Below, in pieces: positions 18,568-28,156 of a stretch of DNA of 63,661 bases. Numbering within the stretch: position 1 is the first letter of the stretch; every line of letters begins with the position of its first letter. The notes under the pieces are model-generated. The model was not told where the DNA came from. It did no database searches and saw only the letters and a program-made list of their open reading frames with translations. The stretch covers positions 1-63,661 of the forward strand of contig CAJKMG010000016.1 in assembly GCA_905200945.1 (NCBI GenBank), in the 5' to 3' direction. The translations under genes and the position numbers were made by a program. The stretch comes from an uncultured Akkermansia sp. GTDB taxonomy: Bacteria; Verrucomicrobiota; Verrucomicrobiia; Verrucomicrobiales; Akkermansiaceae.

Positions 18568-20214
18568 GTGATTCCGCATGCGGTGCGGGACGTAGCGGAC
18601 GCTGCCGCGGCGTTTTCCGCCCGCATTGGACCCGATCGTCATTTCGATTCCCAGGAAAAGGTGGAGGAAGCCTTGGCCGAATGCTGCTCTCCTCAGAATG
18701 TCACCGTAATCGGCATGACAGGGTCCGGCAAATCCTCTACGCTGGACGCCCTGGCCGGAGAACGGTTCTGTTCCCGCGTGTCCAGTGAAGCTACACTAGT
18801 CCGCTGGCAGTACAGGCCTCATCCCGCCCCCCACACCCATGAATGGATTCTGGACCTCTTTTACCCGTCGGACGCCCTGCTCAACCTGGAGTTCTGGGAT
18901 ACCATCGGCCTGGAACAGGAGGATGCCCCCAGAAAACTGAAGCACATCGTACCCAAATCGGATGCCATTCTCGTGGTTATTTCCGCCAGCGGCGGAAACC
19001 ATTCCGCCCTGTGGGACTATCTCCGGACGCTGGAGGAACGGCTTCATTCCCGCATGGTTCTCGTCATCACCCATGCGGAGTTGCTCTCCTTTGAACAGCT
19101 TCAATCCTTGAAAGAGGAGCTTCGTTCCACCTCCCGGGAACGCCTGGGCGTGCAGCTGCCCCTGTATCCTGTCACGACCGCAGGAGAGCATGCAGGGGAA
19201 GGAGTGGAAGCTCTGACGGCATGTGTTCAGGAAGTGCTGAAACGCAGCCCTTTGACGGACAAGCGCGTGGAACGCCTTCTGCTGGCTACGGACAGCCTTC
19301 TGGAAGAACAGGGGAAGGTGCTCGATGAACTGAGCCGTCTTTCCAAGATGGATTCCGGCTTCCTGACGTCTATTGACCGGGAAATCGACCGCATCCAGCT
19401 CCAGATGGAGGATGAAATGCCGGCACGCCTCAAGGCATACGCGCAATACGTGCAGGACTGCGTGCCGCGCCTGGGGAAAAAGTCGGCGCGCCAGATGGGG
19501 CGTTTCCTCTCCATCCGGCGCACGATGATCCTGCACAAGCTCCCTCCCGTCATTGACGAATGGTTTTATGAGCTGGTCAAATCCGGCATTGAGGAACGGC
19601 ACGCGTATTACAACAAGGAATTCCTGAATATCTGCCAGACGCACTGGAACCATGTTCGCCCACGCGTGAAGGAACAGTGGGACTGCGACATAGGAGATTT
19701 TCCGGCCGCAAAGCTCCAGACGGATCTGGAAGTGTACAAGGAGAGGCTGGGGCGTTCCATTTACATGCCCCTGAAGGACTTCGGCATCAAGCCGTGCCTC
19801 AGCAAGCTGTTTCTGGACCAGGAGGATGTGATGAGAACGGAAATCAAGCTGATGCTCCTTCTGGTGATTCTGGGAGCCCTGCTGGGCTGTTTCGGAGAGC
19901 ATGCAGCAGGATTCGCCTGCGTGGGCGCGGCCCTGGCTATCTGGGTGGGCGGCAACCTGGGGCTGGCCTGGATGCAGTTCCGCCTGTCCCGCCAGATCGT
20001 GGCCGCAGCGGCGGAAATGCATATTGCCGTGGAATGCGGGTTGCGCACTCCCCTGTATGAAGCCATGATCAGCGGACTTTCCGACTACCGAAAACTGTAT
20101 GCGGACATCCGCGGCCAGGTAGCCGGAGGGGTAGAATATCTCCAGCCCCTGCTCAACGCCCGCTACGACCTGTTCTATAAACTGACCGTGCAGAAACACC
20201 GTTTCCGCATCTAG
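18568..20214 (+). CDS. Membrane-associated GTPase, dynamin/YfjP-like
   Basis: A 548-aa P-loop GTPase: G1 is GMTGSGKSS (about 50-58), and the G3 aspartate-glycine is in FWDTIGLEQED. The G4 position reads THAE in VLVITHAELLS rather than N/TKxD, so nucleotide specificity is uncertain. A long helical region follows, and two hydrophobic segments at about 427-470 should insert in the membrane. The best start is GTG 18568, because a perfect AGGAGG (18555-18560) sits 7 nt before it; the ATG at 18547 has no such site. It could remodel membranes or be a stress GTPase; I cannot choose. Confidence 0.8.
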   Translation: MIPHAVRDVADAAAAFSARIGPDRHFDSQEKVEEALAECCSPQNVTVIGMTGSGKSSTLDALAGERFCSRVSSEATLVRWQYRPHPAPHTHEWILDLFYPSDALLNLEFWDTIGLEQEDAPRKLKHIVPKSDAILVVISASGGNHSALWDYLRTLEERLHSRMVLVITHAELLSFEQLQSLKEELRSTSRERLGVQLPLYPVTTAGEHAGEGVEALTACVQEVLKRSPLTDKRVERLLLATDSLLEEQGKVLDELSRLSKMDSGFLTSIDREIDRIQLQMEDEMPARLKAYAQYVQDCVPRLGKKSARQMGRFLSIRRTMILHKLPPVIDEWFYELVKSGIEERHAYYNKEFLNICQTHWNHVRPRVKEQWDCDIGDFPAAKLQTDLEVYKERLGRSIYMPLKDFGIKPCLSKLFLDQEDVMRTEIKLMLLLVILGALLGCFGEHAAGFACVGAALAIWVGGNLGLAWMQFRLSRQIVAAAAEMHIAVECGLRTPLYEAMISGLSDYRKLYADIRGQVAGGVEYLQPLLNARYDLFYKLTVQKHRFRI

Positions 20215-20239
20215 ACTCTTCCCCTTTCTCCGGAACAGC

Positions 20240-20830
20240 TCACTCCCTGCCTGGCGTAATCACCATGTCCACATGCCTGTCATGGGCCTCCATGGGCAGA
20301 TCGTCCAGAAGCTGGCAGGGAAAACAGACTCCCGCCAGCGGCACCCCTGCAGCCGGACCGGCCAGCAGCGTATCATAAAATCCGCCGCCATACCCCAGCC
20401 GCGCGCCGTCTTTGGTAAACGCGGCCCCCGGCAGCACTATCAAATCCATTTCCCCCGCATGCAGTTCCGGACAGTCCGGACCGGGTTCGCGTATGCCCCA
20501 GCTGCCCGCCACCAATTCCCCGTGATGGCATACACGGTGAAAACTCAGCCTTCTCCCCTCATGCGCCAGCGGAAAATACCATTCCCGGTCCGGAAGCATA
20601 TCCAGCAGGGAAAACAGATCCACCTCTCCCGGCCTGGCGGCAAAAACAGCCACGCGCCGGAAATTCTTCTCCCGCACCAAAGCCGATACATGGCGGCAGA
20701 TGGCACGGGACATGGTCTCCCGGGCGGCGGCATCCAATCCGCCCACCCTTTCACGTATCATGCGGCGCACTTCCCGTTTGGCAGCCGCCGGACCGCTTAC
20801 GGTTCCGGATTGGGATGCTTTTCCTTCCAT
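20240..20830 (-). CDS. 5-formyltetrahydrofolate cyclo-ligase family protein
   Basis: This enzyme converts 5-formyl-THF to 5,10-methenyl-THF with ATP. The 196-aa protein shows the N-terminal AAKREVRRMIRERV helix, the central VAVFAARPGEVDL, and the signature LPGAAFTKDGARLGYGGGFYD. It ends with VCFPCQLLDDLPMEAHD, where the family usually has E-x-H-D. I chose ATG 20830; a longer frame exists but has no homology. This start overlaps the end of the ABC ATPase gene by 34 bp, so translation may be coupled. Confidence 0.9.
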   Translation of the reverse strand: MEGKASQSGTVSGPAAAKREVRRMIRERVGGLDAAARETMSRAICRHVSALVREKNFRRVAVFAARPGEVDLFSLLDMLPDREWYFPLAHEGRRLSFHRVCHHGELVAGSWGIREPGPDCPELHAGEMDLIVLPGAAFTKDGARLGYGGGFYDTLLAGPAAGVPLAGVCFPCQLLDDLPMEAHDRHVDMVITPGRE

Positions 20831-21675
20831 TCCAACAAACTTTTTAGAAATACGCTTTCCAGGGAGTTGCGCGGATGCCCATCCTCCAGCCAAGCGGCAT
20901 GACCGTCTTCCTTCACCATATCCTTCAGCCGTTTCATCAATTCCGGGGAAGCATGCTCCAGAAGTATTTCCTGCTTGTCGGAATCCCGCGTCAGCTCATT
21001 CACAGACCCTTCCGCAATAAGCAGCCCTTTAAAGATGACGCCCACCCGGTCGCAAACCTCCTGCACCTGTTCCAGCAGGTGGGAGCACAGGAATACGGTC
21101 ATCCCCCGCCCCTTCAGGTTTTCGATAATGTTCCGGATGTCCCGCGACCCCAGAGGATCCACGCCGGCGGTCGGTTCGTCCAGAACCAGCAGACGGGGGG
21201 ACTGGACCAGGGCCTGCGCCATGCCGATGCGCTGGAGCATCCCCTTGGAATAACCGCCCAGCCGCCTGTCCGCCGCATCAGCCAATCCCACCAGCTCCAG
21301 CAGCTCCCGGACTTTCTCTTTCAGGGATTTTCCGCTCAGGCCGCACAGTTTGCCGTAAAAGGAAACAGTTTCCGCTCCCGTCAGGAATTTGTAAAAGTAG
21401 GGATTTTCCGGAAGAAAGCCCACTTCCTCCTTGCTGTCCGGAGCCAGGCTGGACCTGCCGAAAATGAAACAGGAACCTTTCGTAGGCCTCACCAGCCCCA
21501 GCAGAGCCTTCATCAGGGTGGACTTGCCGGAGCCGTTCGGGCCAATAAGGCCATACACCTCCCCCTGCCGGATATTCATGTCTATCCCCCGCACGGCATG
21601 CACCACGGGTTTGCCAAGACCTGTTTTAAAAGTCTTGTGCAGGTTGACTATTTCAGCGGCGGCAGGCTGGTCCAT
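20797..21675 (-). CDS. ABC transporter ATP-binding protein
   Basis: A 292-aa ABC ATPase with Walker A GPNGSGKSTL, Q-loop region VGFLPENPYFY, signature GGYSKGMLQRI, Walker B LLVLDEPTAGVD and the H-loop SHLLEQV. The C-terminal extension after residue 220 resembles the NatA/CcmA-like exporters that pair with ABC-2 permeases, but no permease gene lies in the window. ATG 21675 (MDQPAAAE) was chosen. A TTG at 21687 overlapping the upstream stop as TTGA is an alternative. It lies between a dipeptidase and a folate enzyme. Confidence 0.88.
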   Translation of the reverse strand: MDQPAAAEIVNLHKTFKTGLGKPVVHAVRGIDMNIRQGEVYGLIGPNGSGKSTLMKALLGLVRPTKGSCFIFGRSSLAPDSKEEVGFLPENPYFYKFLTGAETVSFYGKLCGLSGKSLKEKVRELLELVGLADAADRRLGGYSKGMLQRIGMAQALVQSPRLLVLDEPTAGVDPLGSRDIRNIIENLKGRGMTVFLCSHLLEQVQEVCDRVGVIFKGLLIAEGSVNELTRDSDKQEILLEHASPELMKRLKDMVKEDGHAAWLEDGHPRNSLESVFLKSLLEWKEKHPNPEP

Positions 21676-21683
21676 AAAAAAGG

Positions 21684-23081
21684 TCAATGTTTGATCTGCC
21701 CCAGACGGCGCAGAAGAATCTGGCTCATGTCAATGCCCCTGGAGAACAAATCCACGGGAAAGTTTTCATTGGGGGAGTGAATGCGGGCATCCGGAAGGCA
21801 CATGCCCAGCATCAGGGCATCCGCTCCCAGCACGCGCTTCATCTCCTCAATGATCGGAATGCTGCCACCTTCCCTTACCAGCACAGGTTTGCGGCCAAAA
21901 GCCTCTTCCAGAGCCTGCTGGGCGGCAAGACCGAACTCGGAATTCGGATCGCACACGTAAGCATTTCCGCCATGGCCCCGCCTGAATTCCACCGTGACGC
22001 CCTTGGGGGAATGTCTCTTTACATGTTCTTCCAGCAGGGTTTCAATCCTTTCAGGCTGTTGCCCCGGCACCAGCCTGCATGAAATTTTGGCAAAGGCATG
22101 GCTGGGAATAATCGTCTTGCTTCCCTCGCCCTGGTAACCTCCGCCAATACCGTTGATTTCCAGCGTCGGACGGGCAAAAATACATTCCGCTCCGGTGAAA
22201 CCGGCCTCCGTCACCACGGTTTCCACGCCCGTCAGCTGAGCCAGCTCCTGATTACTCATGCCGGGTACTGTGGCCCACATGCTGCGTTCCCATGCGGCGA
22301 TAGGTTCTACTCCGTCATAAAATCCTCTCACGGCCACGCGCCCCTCCTCATCATGGAAAGAGGCGATTATTTCCGCAAGAGCTGTGATGGGATTGGCCAC
22401 CGCTCCTCCAAACACGCCGGAATGAAGATCCGAAGAAGGGCCTTTGACAATAATTTCCGCTCCGGCCAGGCCGCGCAGCCCATAGGAAAACGTAGGGGTA
22501 TCCGGAGCGGCCATGCCGGTATCGGAAACAACAATAACGTCGCAGGCCAGCTCTTCCCTGTGCTCCTTGATAAATTGGGAAAGACTGCCGCTGCCCACTT
22601 CCTCCTCCCCTTCCAGAAGGAAGATCACATTCACAGGAAGGTGGCCGCCGTTCTGGCGGAGCAATTCCTCCACGCCCAGAATATGAGCGAACAGCTGCCC
22701 CTTGTTATCCGTAGCGCCGCGGGCGTAAATCCTCCCGTCCCTCACTTCCGGTTCAAACGGGTCGGACTCCCACAATTCCACAGGATCTACGGGCTGCACG
22801 TCGTAATGGCCGTAAATCAGTACGGTGGGCTTTCCTTCCTCCCGCGCGCTGCGGGCCAGCACAATGGGGTGGAGAGGCGTTTTACAGGCCTTTGCCTCCA
22901 ATCCCATGCCGGATAATTTATCTACCAGCCAGTCCGCGCAATCACTCACATCCCGGGCGTGCTCCTTCTGGGCGGAAATGCTGGGAAATCTCAACAAGGT
23001 GGCTAATTGATCCAGTCTGTTCATGCCTTCATCAGACCATGCCTGCGGCTTCAAATCAACCGGTAAAGTGTGGCATTTCAT
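21684..23081 (-). CDS. M20 family metallodipeptidase
   Basis: A 465-aa zinc-dependent dipeptidase. The metal ligands are visible: YGHYDVQP (His/Asp), ARGATDNKGQ (bridging Asp), LEGEEEVGS (catalytic and ligand Glu) and VSDTGMA (Asp). The dimerisation lid domain occupies about residues 200-340. It fits the carnosinase-like/PepV-like branch that hydrolyses short peptides in the cytoplasm. The start at 23081 matches the usual family N-terminal length. ATG 23024 (MNRLDQLA) is an alternative with a GAAGG just before it. Confidence 0.9.
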   Translation of the reverse strand: MKCHTLPVDLKPQAWSDEGMNRLDQLATLLRFPSISAQKEHARDVSDCADWLVDKLSGMGLEAKACKTPLHPIVLARSAREEGKPTVLIYGHYDVQPVDPVELWESDPFEPEVRDGRIYARGATDNKGQLFAHILGVEELLRQNGGHLPVNVIFLLEGEEEVGSGSLSQFIKEHREELACDVIVVSDTGMAAPDTPTFSYGLRGLAGAEIIVKGPSSDLHSGVFGGAVANPITALAEIIASFHDEEGRVAVRGFYDGVEPIAAWERSMWATVPGMSNQELAQLTGVETVVTEAGFTGAECIFARPTLEINGIGGGYQGEGSKTIIPSHAFAKISCRLVPGQQPERIETLLEEHVKRHSPKGVTVEFRRGHGGNAYVCDPNSEFGLAAQQALEEAFGRKPVLVREGGSIPIIEEMKRVLGADALMLGMCLPDARIHSPNENFPVDLFSRGIDMSQILLRRLGQIKH

Positions 23082-23179
23082 GCCGGAACGGGCCTTTTTT
23101 CAAAAAATGGGCCCTGCACACGGAGCCGGGAACAATATTTGATTGCTCTCACGTGTGTTTTGTTCCTTTATATAGGATT

Positions 23180-24142
23180 ATGTTCAGCAAATCCAAAGTG
23201 AAGAAAGTGGATTTCGTCACTCTGTCCAAATTTTACGGCAAGTACAAGGAAGCCCTTCAACTGGAACTCATCAACAGCCCCGCCGGCCTCAGCCGCCACA
23301 TCTGCGAACCCGCCCTTAACCGCCCCGGGCTGGCGATCGCGGGCTTCTATTCCTACTTTGCCAACAAACGCATCCAGGTTTTCGGATCCGCGGAGCTGGC
23401 CTATCTTCAAAAACTGCCGGAAGGCATGCGCAAATCTCGCATTCAGCGCATGTTCCGGTGTGAGGTGCCGGGCATCGTCTTCTCCCGTGACCAGAATCCG
23501 CCCCGGGAAATCGTGGAGCTGGCGGATGAAGCCGGTGTCTGCGTTTTCCGCACGAGCCTGGTAACCATGAAATTCGTCAACTCCGCCACCATCATTCTGG
23601 AAAACGAGTTCGCGGAAAGCGTCACCCTGCATGGCTGCATGGTGGACGTGCGCGGGGTGGGCGTTCTTATCCGCGGCAAGAGCGGCGTAGGGAAAAGTGA
23701 AACGGCCCTGGGCCTGATTGAGCGCGGGGCCGCCCTCGTGGCGGACGATATGGTGTACGTGCGCAACGTGGGCGGAGAACTGGTGGCCAGCGCCCCGGAA
23801 ATGAGCCGCGGCTTCATGGAGGTGCGCGGCCTGGGCATCGTCAACATCACTACCCTTTTCGGCCTGAAATCCATCCGCCACAACAAGCGCCTGGACCTCA
23901 TCGTCACCCTTATTCCCGCCAAAGACCAGGAAGAGCTGGACAGGCTGGGCCTGGAACGGGAGGGACTGGACGTCCTGGGGGAAAAAGTGCTCCATGTCCA
24001 GCTTTCCGTGGCTCCCGGCAGGGATATTGCCAGGCTGGTGGAAGTAGCCGCCATGGACTATCATCTCAAGGACATGGGCATCGATATGGCAGGGGAGTTC
24101 AACCGCCGCCTCATGTCAAACTTCCAATCCTCTGAAAAGTAG
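23180..24142 (+). CDS. hprK: HPr kinase/phosphorylase
   Basis: A 320-aa bifunctional enzyme that phosphorylates and dephosphorylates HPr on Ser46. The N-terminal domain precedes the P-loop GKSGVGKSETALGLIERG (about 163-180). ALVADDMVYV and the family signature EVRGLGIVNITTLFG follow. I chose ATG 23180 because conservation begins there; upstream codons overlap the divergent dipeptidase gene. HPr and enzyme I genes lie just downstream on the same strand. The cluster lacks any enzyme II gene in this window, which points to a regulatory role. Confidence 0.95.
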   Translation: MFSKSKVKKVDFVTLSKFYGKYKEALQLELINSPAGLSRHICEPALNRPGLAIAGFYSYFANKRIQVFGSAELAYLQKLPEGMRKSRIQRMFRCEVPGIVFSRDQNPPREIVELADEAGVCVFRTSLVTMKFVNSATIILENEFAESVTLHGCMVDVRGVGVLIRGKSGVGKSETALGLIERGAALVADDMVYVRNVGGELVASAPEMSRGFMEVRGLGIVNITTLFGLKSIRHNKRLDLIVTLIPAKDQEELDRLGLEREGLDVLGEKVLHVQLSVAPGRDIARLVEVAAMDYHLKDMGIDMAGEFNRRLMSNFQSSEK

Positions 24143-24158
24143 GACTGATAAAAAACTC

Positions 24159-24187
24159 TTGGAAAAAAACTTTAATTAGTGTACTTA
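24159..24187 (+). promoter_or_regulatory. Candidate promoter of ptsH-ptsI
   Basis: TTGGAA (24159-24164) and TACTTA (24182-24187) are separated by 17 bp in a short AT-rich gap, 39 bp before the ptsH start. This is a sigma-70-like arrangement seen by eye only. Confidence 0.4.
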
Positions 24188-24226
24188 CCGTTGTAGCAAC
24201 CGTTATCACCCCTTACTTCAAATTCC

Positions 24227-24493
24227 ATGGTCACCAAGGAACTCACCATCATCAACAAACTCGGCATTCACGCACGCCCGGCTGCTCAATTCGTCAAACT
24301 GGCCAGCAAATTTGATGCAGATATTGTCGTGGAGAAGGATGGCGAGGAAGTTGACGGCAAAAGCATTCTGGGTTTGATGATGCTGGCGGTAGGCCATGGC
24401 TCCAAGATCACCATCATGGCGGAAGGGAAAGATGAACAGGAAGCGCTGAATGCGCTGGAAGACCTGATTTCCCGCAAATTTGAAGAAGATTAA
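24227..24493 (+). CDS. ptsH: Phosphocarrier protein HPr
   Basis: The 88-aa protein accepts phosphate from enzyme I at His15, in GIHARPAAQ. It carries the regulatory Ser46 in VDGKSILGLMMLA, the target of the HprK encoded 84 bp upstream. Length and fold pattern are standard. Enzyme I is encoded 47 bp downstream. Confidence 0.97.
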   Translation: MVTKELTIINKLGIHARPAAQFVKLASKFDADIVVEKDGEEVDGKSILGLMMLAVGHGSKITIMAEGKDEQEALNALEDLISRKFEED

Positions 24494-24540
24494 AACACTC
24501 CGGCTCACGGCCATATGAGACCGGGCCATCAAGCCCGCAG

Positions 24541-26319
24541 ATGATTCAGGAACCCATTTCAACGGAAGAAACCTGGCTTCAGGGCATTCCCGTTTCCCCC
24601 GGCATTGCCCTGGGCAAGATTAAAATTCAGATCAGCGGTTCCAAGGAACCCGTAGCGTACGATATTTCCCCGGAAGAGGTGGACGCCGAGCTGGTGCGCT
24701 TCCACCGGGCGCTGCAAACCACCGCGGATCAAATCAGGACGCTGCGGGAACGCATGATCCAGATATCCGGAGAGAAGGATGCCTCCATCTTCGACGCCCA
24801 TATCCTTCTCCTTCAGGACAAGGTTATCCTCCAGCAGGTTCAGACGGAACTGCTTAAGCGCCTCCAGAACGTGGAGCACATCTTTTATGTGGTCATGCAG
24901 AACTACATGGAAGTTCTGCGCCGTGTGGATGATCCCTACCTGCGCGCCAAAACGGCGGACATGGAGGATGTCATGCAACGGGTCATTAACAATCTCCGCA
25001 GCACGGAACCTCTCGAAGATGAGGAAGAGGCGGAAAAAGACCAGGTTTTGGTGGCTTATGACCTGACCCCTTCCGACACGGCCGCCATGGACGCCAGCCT
25101 GATTCACGGCTTTGCCACGGAAATAGGCTCCTCCGTTTCCCACACAGCCATTCTCGCCCGCTCCATGGGCATCCCCGCCGTCGTGGGGCTTGACCAGGCC
25201 CTTTTGAAAGTGGAAAGCCACTCCCCCGCCATTTTGGACGGCTACAAGGGCGTACTCATCCTGAAACCCACGCGGGAAACGGAGGAATACTACCACCGCC
25301 TCCAAGTGGAAAAGGAAAAAGCCTATAAAGCGCTGGAAGCGCTGCGCGGCCTGCCCACCGTCACCAGGGACGGCCGCAACATCCGCCTGTCCGTCAACGT
25401 GGAGTTCCCCCATGAATATTCCGGCATCAAGGAGGTGGGAGCGGAAGGCGTAGGCCTGTTCCGCACAGAATTTTTTCTGCTGGGCAACCCATCCGGCATG
25501 CCCGACGAAGAAGAACAAACGCGCTACTACAGAAAGCTGGCGGAAGGCTGCTCCCCCCACGGAGTTATCTTCCGCACTCTGGACTCCGGCGGAGACAAGC
25601 TTCCCTGCGAACAGCTCCGCACTCCGGAACCGAATCCCTTTCTCGGCTGGCGAGGCATCCGCGTCTCCCTCAGCCGCCCGGAGCTGTTCAAGCAGCAGCT
25701 CCGGGCCATTCTCCGTGCCTGCGCGGACACGCCCGGCTGCGGCATCATGTTCCCCATGGTCTCCGGCTATACGGAAGTGGTCACGGCCAAGCACATCCTC
25801 CAGGAATGCCGGGAAGAACTGGAAAGGAAGAACATCCCCTATGCGCGGGACTTGAAAGTGGGCATCATGATTGAAGTGCCCAGCGCCGCCATCATGACGG
25901 ATGTGCTGGCGCGCGAGGTGGATTTCTTCTCCATAGGCACGAATGACCTCACCCAGTACACTATTGCCGTGGACCGGGTCAACAACCGCGTCGCCAATAT
26001 GTTCCGCCCCACGCATCCTGCCGTGATACGCATCATGGACATGACGATCACCGCCGGAGAACGGGAAAACATTACCACGGCCATCTGTGGGGAAATGGCG
26101 GGCGACATCACCCTGCTTCCCCTGCTGATCGGCCTGGGGGCCACATCCATATCCGTGGGCGTTCACCTTGTCCCCATCATCCGGTATGCCATCCGCAACC
26201 TGAACTACGGCCAGTGCCGGGACATGGCGCAAAAGGCGCTCCAGGCCCCCAACAGCAGGTCTATCGTGGACTTGAGCACGGCCCTTGCCCGGAAATCCTA
26301 TCCGGCCCTGTTTGAATAA
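24541..26319 (+). CDS. ptsI: Phosphoenolpyruvate-protein phosphotransferase (enzyme I)
   Basis: The 592-aa enzyme moves phosphate from PEP to HPr. The N-terminal HPr-binding and swivelling domain carries the active His201 in GSSVSHTAILARSMGIPAVVG. The C-terminal PEP-binding TIM barrel has GLFRTEFFLLG, FLGWRGIRVSL, MIEVPSAA and FFSIGTNDLTQY, with the catalytic cysteine in TAICGEMAGD. It follows ptsH closely. With hprK and ptsH it forms a complete soluble phosphorelay without a membrane permease in view. Confidence 0.96.
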   Translation: MIQEPISTEETWLQGIPVSPGIALGKIKIQISGSKEPVAYDISPEEVDAELVRFHRALQTTADQIRTLRERMIQISGEKDASIFDAHILLLQDKVILQQVQTELLKRLQNVEHIFYVVMQNYMEVLRRVDDPYLRAKTADMEDVMQRVINNLRSTEPLEDEEEAEKDQVLVAYDLTPSDTAAMDASLIHGFATEIGSSVSHTAILARSMGIPAVVGLDQALLKVESHSPAILDGYKGVLILKPTRETEEYYHRLQVEKEKAYKALEALRGLPTVTRDGRNIRLSVNVEFPHEYSGIKEVGAEGVGLFRTEFFLLGNPSGMPDEEEQTRYYRKLAEGCSPHGVIFRTLDSGGDKLPCEQLRTPEPNPFLGWRGIRVSLSRPELFKQQLRAILRACADTPGCGIMFPMVSGYTEVVTAKHILQECREELERKNIPYARDLKVGIMIEVPSAAIMTDVLAREVDFFSIGTNDLTQYTIAVDRVNNRVANMFRPTHPAVIRIMDMTITAGERENITTAICGEMAGDITLLPLLIGLGATSISVGVHLVPIIRYAIRNLNYGQCRDMAQKALQAPNSRSIVDLSTALARKSYPALFE

Positions 26320-26447
26320 GGACCTTCCATCCCGGTACACGCCATACCGGGAAAAAGGAACTTTTCCGGGCAAACTGCCGCGGGAATACGAATCCTCGAA
26401 AGAAACGTCCGTCTCATGCGTTATTATAAGTACAGGTCTTTTTAGTA

Positions 26448-28136
26448 ATGAACATTTCCCGTATTGCAGCCTTTCTCATCCCGTTCCTGCTGGGAAGCGC
26501 CTGCTCCGCTTCCGCAGCTTCCGCAAAAGCAGTCCGCGCGGCAGAATCGAAACGCCCCAACATCATCCTTTTCCTGGTGGACGACATGGGCTGGCAGGAT
26601 ACTTCCCTGCCCTTTTGGCGGGAAGAGGACGGCACTCCCAAACCTACTTTCCTGAACAAGCGCTACCGCACGCCCAACATGGAGGCGCTGGGCAAGCAGG
26701 GCATGGTCTTTACGAACGCCTACGCGCAGCCTATCTGTTCCCCCAGCCGGTGCAGCCTCATGTCCGGCATGAACTCCGCCCGCCACCGCGTCACGAACTG
26801 GACGCTCCTGCGTGACCAAACCACGGACGCAGGCCATCAAGCGCTTAAGGCCCCCGCAGACTGGAGCGTCAACGGCATCCAGCCGGCAGGAACCAAGGCC
26901 TCCGGAACCACCCATCTTCCCCTGACGGAAGAAAAAATCCAATACAGGATGGAGAAACCCTTCACCCAGGTGCTTGGGCTGCCTGCCCTGCTCAAAAAAC
27001 AGGGTTATACCACCATCCACTGCGGGAAAGCCCATTTCGGCTCCAAAAACACGCCCGGGGCCAATCCCAGGCTTTTCGGCTTTGACTACAATATCGCCGG
27101 CACGGAAATAGGCGGCCCGGCGGACTACCGGGGTTCACAGAAATACGGCACGGGAAATTTCCATGTCCGCGGACTGGATGAAAATAATTACTATGAAAAC
27201 GATACATTCCTGACGGAAGCCCTGACGCAGGAGGCGCTGAAACGCCTGGACGCCATCCGGCAAAACCCCAGGGAGGCGGACAAGCCTTTCTATCTGTACA
27301 TGTCTCATTACGCCATCCATGCCCCTTTCGACATGCGCGGCTATGACAAGAGGTTTGCAGAAGAGTACTCCAACCCCAATGACGGCCACAAATGGTCCGA
27401 CAACGAAAAACGCTACTCCGCCCTGATCCAGGGGATGGACAAGAGCCTGGGCGACATCCGGGAATATCTGAAAAAAAACAATCTGGATAAAAATACCGTC
27501 ATCATCTTCATGGCGGACAATGGGGGCCTTGCCATCAGCGGGCGCATGGGCAACAAGGAATCCAATTACCCGCTGAGCTTCGGCAAGGGTTCCAACCGGG
27601 AAGGCGGCATCCGGGAACCGATGATCGTCTACTGGCCCGGAGTCACGAAGGCGGAAAGCGTCTGCGCCACTCCCGTCATCATTGAAGACTTTTTCCCCAC
27701 CATTCTGGAAATAGCGGGAGCAAAAAAAATACAGGCTCCTCAGGTTGTGGACGGCAAAAGCTTTGTTGCCCTGCTGAAAGGCGGCAGCATGAATCCCAAC
27801 CGCCCCCTGCTCTTCCACACGCCCAACGTATGGGGGGAAGGAAACGGAAACAACTCCCGTTATTCTCCCAGCACGGCCATGCGCCAGGGGGACTGGAAAC
27901 TTATCTACTGGCACCCTGACCAGAAATTCGAACTCTTCAACCTCAAGGAGGACATCAGCGAGGAGTACAACCTGGCGGAACAGCAGCCGGAACGCGTTAA
28001 GGCCATGGCCAGGACCATGACCGCCCTGCTCAAGGAGCGCAAGGCCCAAATGCCCACCTACAAGAAGAATAATCCCGCCGGAGCCCGTGAAGGCGCTTCC
28101 GTACCGTGGCCGGACCAGGCGGCGGCCAGGCTGTAA
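26448..28136 (+). CDS. Secreted sulfatase (Cys-type formylglycine)
   Basis: A 562-aa exported arylsulfatase-family enzyme. The N-terminal 38 residues form a signal sequence; LLGSAC could also be read as a lipobox. Metal-binding Asp residues are in ILFLVDDMGWQD. The formylglycine motif is CSPSR, with Cys97 as the residue to be matured by an anaerobic or FGE-type enzyme. Further ligands are in ADNGGLAISG, and FNLKEDISEEYNLAEQ is the typical C-terminal segment. Such enzymes remove sulfate from mucin or glycosaminoglycan sugars, consistent with a gut mucin degrader. A large hairpin terminator follows. Confidence 0.93.
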   Translation: MNISRIAAFLIPFLLGSACSASAASAKAVRAAESKRPNIILFLVDDMGWQDTSLPFWREEDGTPKPTFLNKRYRTPNMEALGKQGMVFTNAYAQPICSPSRCSLMSGMNSARHRVTNWTLLRDQTTDAGHQALKAPADWSVNGIQPAGTKASGTTHLPLTEEKIQYRMEKPFTQVLGLPALLKKQGYTTIHCGKAHFGSKNTPGANPRLFGFDYNIAGTEIGGPADYRGSQKYGTGNFHVRGLDENNYYENDTFLTEALTQEALKRLDAIRQNPREADKPFYLYMSHYAIHAPFDMRGYDKRFAEEYSNPNDGHKWSDNEKRYSALIQGMDKSLGDIREYLKKNNLDKNTVIIFMADNGGLAISGRMGNKESNYPLSFGKGSNREGGIREPMIVYWPGVTKAESVCATPVIIEDFFPTILEIAGAKKIQAPQVVDGKSFVALLKGGSMNPNRPLLFHTPNVWGEGNGNNSRYSPSTAMRQGDWKLIYWHPDQKFELFNLKEDISEEYNLAEQQPERVKAMARTMTALLKERKAQMPTYKKNNPAGAREGASVPWPDQAAARL

Positions 28137-28156
28137 AGGCATCTCCATCCCTCCCT

